Assembly (NCBI GenBank): GCA_000434435.1
Contig: FR895578.1
Span: forward strand, 1-7,437
Source of the DNA: Firmicutes bacterium CAG:475
Lineage (GTDB): Bacteria; Bacillota; Clostridia; Christensenellales; CAG-917
DNA length: 7,437 bases
Reading direction: 5' to 3'
In this document: one piece after another, positions 4,654-7,437 of the stretch
Layout: every line of letters begins with the position of its first letter
Position numbering within the stretch: position 1 is the stretch's first letter
Notes under the pieces: model-generated
The model's input: the letters and a program-made list of their open reading frames with translations, nothing else
What the model was told of the DNA's origin: nothing
Database searches by the model: none
Translations under genes and position numbers: made by a program

Positions 4654-6639
4654 ATGGACATCTCTTCAGTCAACAGCGACCTTATCCGCGGCAACGTAAC
4701 AACCATAATCTTGGGTTGTCTTTGGTCGTCGGACAAGTACGGCTACGAAATCCTCAAAGAAATCGAGGACAAGAGCAATTCTCAATACGTTTTGAAACAA
4801 GCCACCCTTTACAATCAGCTAAAACGCCTTGAAAAGCAAGGTCTTGTATCTTCATACGACGGCGATCCCGACGACACCGGCGGTGGCAAACGTCGCTATT
4901 ACACCCTCACAAAAGAAGGCAAAGCTTTTTTGACAAAAGAAAAGAGCGAATACGAGTATTCGCGCACCATTTTGGATAAGCTCGTATCCGGCGACGAATA
5001 CGACTTCACCGTCCCCGTCCCTTTCGACGCAAGCGAATTGCGCCCCTACTCCAAAACCGAGGACAAACCCAAAGTCGTCTATAAGGACAAAATCGTTGAA
5101 AAGAAAGTGTTTTTCGACCGCTACGGCAACGAAGTAAGCGAGGACGAGGCAACCGCCCTGCGTGAAAAAGCCGAGCAGGAAGACGAAGAGGCACGCCGCA
5201 AGGACGAGCTACTGCGCTTAAAAGAAGAAGAGGCTCAAAAAGCTGCCGAACAACTGCGTATCAGCGAAGAAGAAGCTCTCAGAAAAGACGAACAATTGAG
5301 ACAAACCGAAGAAGAGTCGCGTCTTAAAGCAGAACAACTCAAACAACGCGAAGAAGAAGTCCGCCAAAGAGACGAGCAACTCAAAAAGACCGAAGAGCAA
5401 CTTAGAAAGAGCGAAGAGGACAGAGAGCTTGTAAAATCTATGCTTCGCCGCATGGAAGAAGAAAAATTGCGCGCCGAAGAGGCAAAACGCCTCGCCGACG
5501 AAGAAGAAAAACGTCGCAAAGAGGAAGAGGCGGAACGCAAACGTCAAGAGCAAGCAAAGCCCTCTCAAACCCTCGAAGAGATGTTTGCAAAACTCGACGC
5601 CGAGAGCGAATACAAAAAACAGGAGGAACTGCGCGCTTATGAATACAACTCCAACGCGCAACCTCAGGAGCATACATACATAAACGGCTACACCAATCAA
5701 GTCGAACATACTCAACGCTCCCAAACGTCGCTCAAAGACATTTTCAAACAACTTGACGAACGCGAAGCGCAAATCGACGATAAGCTCGCAAAGGAGCAAC
5801 AAGCCGAGCAAGAGGCGGAGCAAGCAAAGCAAATTGCCGCTCAAACCGCGCAAACGGCAACCGAGCAACAAATCGCACCCTCGCAACCAACTTACGCTCA
5901 ACCTACGCTCGACCAATACTACCCCGCCGAACTCGAAGGAAAGAATCAAAACTATTCTACCGATGCCGAGAAAGGCAACTTCGTAACGTCGGCAGTCGTA
6001 TCGAGGCAAGAAGGCGGATTCGATTACGAAAAGGACGACGTGAATTACAGGGACTTTTTCGTATCCTTGCAAGATAAAGGCGAAGCACAACCGCAACAGG
6101 AAAAACCGCAACAAACCGACTATTCGGACAGCGATATAAAGACGAGATTGTATGCAAAGGGCTTCAAAATTCGCCCCTACGACAGAGGAAATACCTCCGA
6201 ATACTACACTTTCAACTTCATACAGTCCAACAGGCTCAATCGCGACACTTTCCTGATTATTATGGCGTTCTTTGCAGCGGAAGTTGCAATCATGTGGGCA
6301 TCACTCGGCACGAGAATAAGCTATGCTTATTTCCTCCCGATTTTGCTTGTGGGATGCGCTCTTTGCCTTGTGCCGACCTTATTCTATCTCGTAAACCCGA
6401 CGAAACGGACAAGAGCAAACTTCAACTTCAAACTGTCCATACTCAATCGGACGATGTTGTTTATCGAGCTTACAGTGGTGTGTATCCTCATCGGATTCTT
6501 CGCACTGGGCGCAAACGTAAACGACATTGATTTGATTCTTCAATCGATAGTGTTGCCGATGGTGCTGCTCACCAACCTGCCGTTGAGCTCCTTAATATAC
6601 TGGCTGCTCTATCGCACAAGAAAATATCACACTGCATAA
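4654..6639 (+). CDS. PadR-type winged-helix protein with long coiled coil and C-terminal membrane domain
   Basis: This 661-residue protein has no family name that I recognise as a whole. Residues about 8-90 form a PadR-type winged helix: RGNVTTIILGCL, the YGYEILKEIED helix, ATLYNQLKRLEKQGLV as recognition region, and a GGKRRYYTLTKEG wing. Residues about 163-303 are an almost uninterrupted Glu/Lys/Arg/Gln coiled coil, including five 14-residue repeats (184-253). A Gln/Ala-rich linker follows, with a motif LEEMFAKLD near 307-315 echoed by LKDIFKQLD at 360-368. A juxtamembrane segment (about 500-529) leads to hydrophobic stretches at about 531-553, 557-582, 600-620 and 625-655, suggesting four helices. 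It may be a membrane-tethered DNA-binding regulator; effector and target are unknown. The start at 4654 is chosen for GGAG at 4644-4647; an in-frame ATG-less extension to 4618 lacks a site and overlaps the promoter. No partner gene is co-transcribed. Confidence 0.85.
   Translation: MDISSVNSDLIRGNVTTIILGCLWSSDKYGYEILKEIEDKSNSQYVLKQATLYNQLKRLEKQGLVSSYDGDPDDTGGGKRRYYTLTKEGKAFLTKEKSEYEYSRTILDKLVSGDEYDFTVPVPFDASELRPYSKTEDKPKVVYKDKIVEKKVFFDRYGNEVSEDEATALREKAEQEDEEARRKDELLRLKEEEAQKAAEQLRISEEEALRKDEQLRQTEEESRLKAEQLKQREEEVRQRDEQLKKTEEQLRKSEEDRELVKSMLRRMEEEKLRAEEAKRLADEEEKRRKEEEAERKRQEQAKPSQTLEEMFAKLDAESEYKKQEELRAYEYNSNAQPQEHTYINGYTNQVEHTQRSQTSLKDIFKQLDEREAQIDDKLAKEQQAEQEAEQAKQIAAQTAQTATEQQIAPSQPTYAQPTLDQYYPAELEGKNQNYSTDAEKGNFVTSAVVSRQEGGFDYEKDDVNYRDFFVSLQDKGEAQPQQEKPQQTDYSDSDIKTRLYAKGFKIRPYDRGNTSEYYTFNFIQSNRLNRDTFLIIMAFFAAEVAIMWASLGTRISYAYFLPILLVGCALCLVPTLFYLVNPTKRTRANFNFKLSILNRTMLFIELTVVCILIGFFALGANVNDIDLILQSIVLPMVLLTNLPLSSLIYWLLYRTRKYHTA
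5203..5412 (+). repeat. Five tandem 42-base units encoding a 14-residue coiled-coil repeat
   Basis: Units begin at 5203, 5245, 5287, 5329 and 5371. Each encodes a 14-residue block close to (A/D)EQLRxTEEExxxK, that is two heptads, starting with alternating Asp and Ala. The DNA copies differ at many third positions, so this is an old or selected protein repeat rather than a recent duplication. Confidence 0.85.
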
Positions 6640-6677
6640 ATAAAAACGCTGACGCAAGTCGGCGTTTTTATTTATGC
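6634..6677 (+). terminator. Long-stem intrinsic terminator overlapping the PadR-like gene stop codon
   Basis: A 20-pair stem is formed by 6634-6653 and 6658-6677 with only one G-U pair, and a GCAA tetraloop (6654-6657). The left arm starts at the last sense codon and contains the TAA stop. A- and T-rich tracts lie inside the stem on both sides, so it could work in both directions. Confidence 0.88.
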
Positions 6678-6750
6678 AAAATTTAACAATATAATACCAA
6701 TTTCATAATAACCCGATTTGCACTTTATTTTTGCAAATAAGTTGAAATCA

Positions 6751-6779
6751 TTGACTAAAACAAAACTTATTGTTATAAT
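6751..6779 (+). promoter_or_regulatory. Sigma-A-type promoter of tRNA-Trp
   Basis: TTGACT (6751-6756), a 17-base spacer and a perfect TATAAT (6774-6779). Transcription would start near 6786, giving a short 5' leader of about 12 bases before the tRNA. Confidence 0.88.
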
Positions 6780-6797
6780 AATCAAGCATTAATACTT

Positions 6798-6872
6798 AGG
6801 GGAGTGGCTCAATGGTAGAGCAACGGTCTCCAAAACCGTCGGTTGCGTGTTCGAGTCGCGTCTCCCCTGCCA
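6798..6872 (+). tRNA. tRNA-Trp (CCA)
   Basis: The acceptor AGGGGAG pairs with CTCCCCT, the D arm is GCTC/GAGC, the anticodon stem ACGGT/ACCGT encloses CTCCAAA (anticodon CCA), and the T arm GCGTG/CGCGT carries the TTCGAGT loop with one G-T pair. The discriminator is G6869, as in other bacterial tryptophan tRNAs, and CCA is encoded at 6870-6872. The gene stands alone between its own promoter and terminator. Confidence 0.96.
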
Positions 6873-6902
6873 AGAGAAGTCCTTTGGGACTTCTTTTTTT
6901 TT
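6873..6902 (+). terminator. Intrinsic terminator of tRNA-Trp
   Basis: AGAAGTCC (6875-6882) pairs with GGACTTCT (6887-6894) around loop TTTG, and the T run extends to 6902. The hairpin begins within three bases of the encoded CCA. Confidence 0.93.
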
Positions 6903-6992
6903 GTCAGCGTTTCGCGAGTCGAACGCGCAACATTAAATTAACGACAAAAATTAAGTTATTTTTGTTTCCATGATGATTATTATTACTTTGTC

Positions 6993-7021
6993 TTGCAAAC
7001 GGCAAGCGAATTGTGTACAAT
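6993..7021 (+). promoter_or_regulatory. Promoter of rnhA, placed for leaderless transcription
   Basis: TTGCAA (6993-6998), a 17-base spacer and TACAAT (7016-7021). The -10 box ends six bases before the rnhA ATG at 7028, so the expected transcription start falls on or next to the start codon. Confidence 0.65.
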
Positions 7022-7027
7022 ACAAGT

Positions 7028-7437
7028 ATGAAAAAGAAAGTTGAAATCTACACAGACGGTGCATGTTCGGGCAATCCCGGCATAGGCGGTTGGGGCGTCG
7101 TTATGCTCTACAAAGGACATAAAAAAGAAGCTAGCGGCGCGGAAGCGTCCACGACCAACAACCGTATGGAGCTCACTGCCATCATTCAAGGACTTAAAAT
7201 GCTCAAAGAACCTTGCGTTGTCACAATATACAGCGACAGCGCGTATTCGGTCGAGCCGTTCCTAAAAGGCTGGATAAACGGCTGGATTATGAAAGGCTGG
7301 CGCACGTCAAGCAAAGACGAAGTGAAAAACGTGGATTTGTGGAAAGAATTGCTTTCGCTTATGCAAATTCACGAGGTATCATACGTCAAAGTCAAAGGAC
7401 ATGCCGACAACGAGCTCAACAACCGTTGCGACGCTCA
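7028..7437 (+). CDS. rnhA: Ribonuclease HI, cut by the window end
   Basis: RNase HI degrades the RNA strand of RNA-DNA hybrids in the cytoplasm, for example R-loops and replication primers. The 136 visible codons cover nearly the whole enzyme, which is usually about 155 residues. All catalytic residues are present: Asp10 in YTDGACSGNPG, Glu48 in NNRMELTA, Asp70 in YSDSAYS, His125 in KGHADNE and Asp135 in RCDA. The basic handle region with GW.KGWRTSSK and the KNVDLW motif is also intact. The stop codon lies outside the window. ATG 7028 is fixed by the distance to Asp10, yet no Shine-Dalgarno sequence precedes it; the only upstream in-frame alternative, GTG at 7013, also lacks one and would lie within the promoter. 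Confidence 0.96.
   Translation, partial: MKKKVEIYTDGACSGNPGIGGWGVVMLYKGHKKEASGAEASTTNNRMELTAIIQGLKMLKEPCVVTIYSDSAYSVEPFLKGWINGWIMKGWRTSSKDEVKNVDLWKELLSLMQIHEVSYVKVKGHADNELNNRCDA

Noticed and set aside
5218..6114. A 298-codon minus-strand frame antisense to the PadR-like gene, rich in Leu, Phe and Val.
   Set aside because: Its hydrophobic composition is what the reverse complement of Glu/Lys/Gln-rich coiled-coil codons produces. It has no promoter or ribosome binding site, and the plus-strand frame has clear domains.
6944..6965. AT-rich inverted repeat ACAAAAAT/ATTTTTGT between tRNA-Trp and rnhA.
   Set aside because: The arms are nearly all A-T, the hairpin would be weak, and a strong terminator already lies at 6873-6902.
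1..7437. CRISPR arrays, insertion sequences, riboswitches and phage attachment duplications.
   Set aside because: No regularly spaced direct repeats, transposase fragments, terminal inverted repeats, recognisable aptamer cores or duplicated tRNA ends were seen on reading both strands.

Overview
The window looks like chromosomal DNA from an endospore-forming Bacillota, most likely a Clostridia-type lineage. The main reason is a complete, ordered spoIIA operon (spoIIAA-spoIIAB-sigF). Other support comes from AT-rich intergenic DNA with textbook sigma-A promoters (TTGACA-like, 17 bp, TATAAT-like), strong Shine-Dalgarno sites, intrinsic terminators and CCA-encoding tRNA genes. No taxon can be named from the sequence alone.

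Layout. At 1-255 a minus-strand tRNA cluster (Pro-TGG, a CAT tRNA that is probably Ile2, and Asp-GTC cut by the window edge) is read from a promoter at 289-317. Divergent from it, 436-1895 carries spoIIAA, spoIIAB and sigF, tightly packed and closed by a terminator. A monocistronic two-domain EamA/DMT membrane transporter follows at 2062-3096, with its own promoter and terminator. About 300 bases without a convincing gene (3163-3468) hold two short inverted repeats and a strong promoter for a complete XerC/XerD-like tyrosine recombinase (3469-4545). The largest gene (4654-6639) encodes an unusual protein: an N-terminal PadR-type winged helix, a long charged coiled coil containing five 14-residue repeats, a Gln-rich linker, and about four C-terminal membrane segments. 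Its promoter lies among short AT-rich repeats that could be operators, and its terminator stem begins inside the last codons. Next come a single tRNA-Trp gene with promoter and terminator (6751-6902), and rnhA (RNase HI), which runs off the window end and appears to be transcribed without a leader.

How the genes work together. The spoIIA genes form one known circuit. SpoIIAB holds sigma-F inactive and phosphorylates SpoIIAA; dephosphorylated SpoIIAA frees sigma-F in the forespore. The remaining genes each have their own promoter and look like independent transcription units, with no shared pathway evident. No CRISPR array, insertion sequence or phage module was seen. The most novel-looking item is the membrane-anchored PadR-like protein; its function is unknown and anything beyond architecture is inference.
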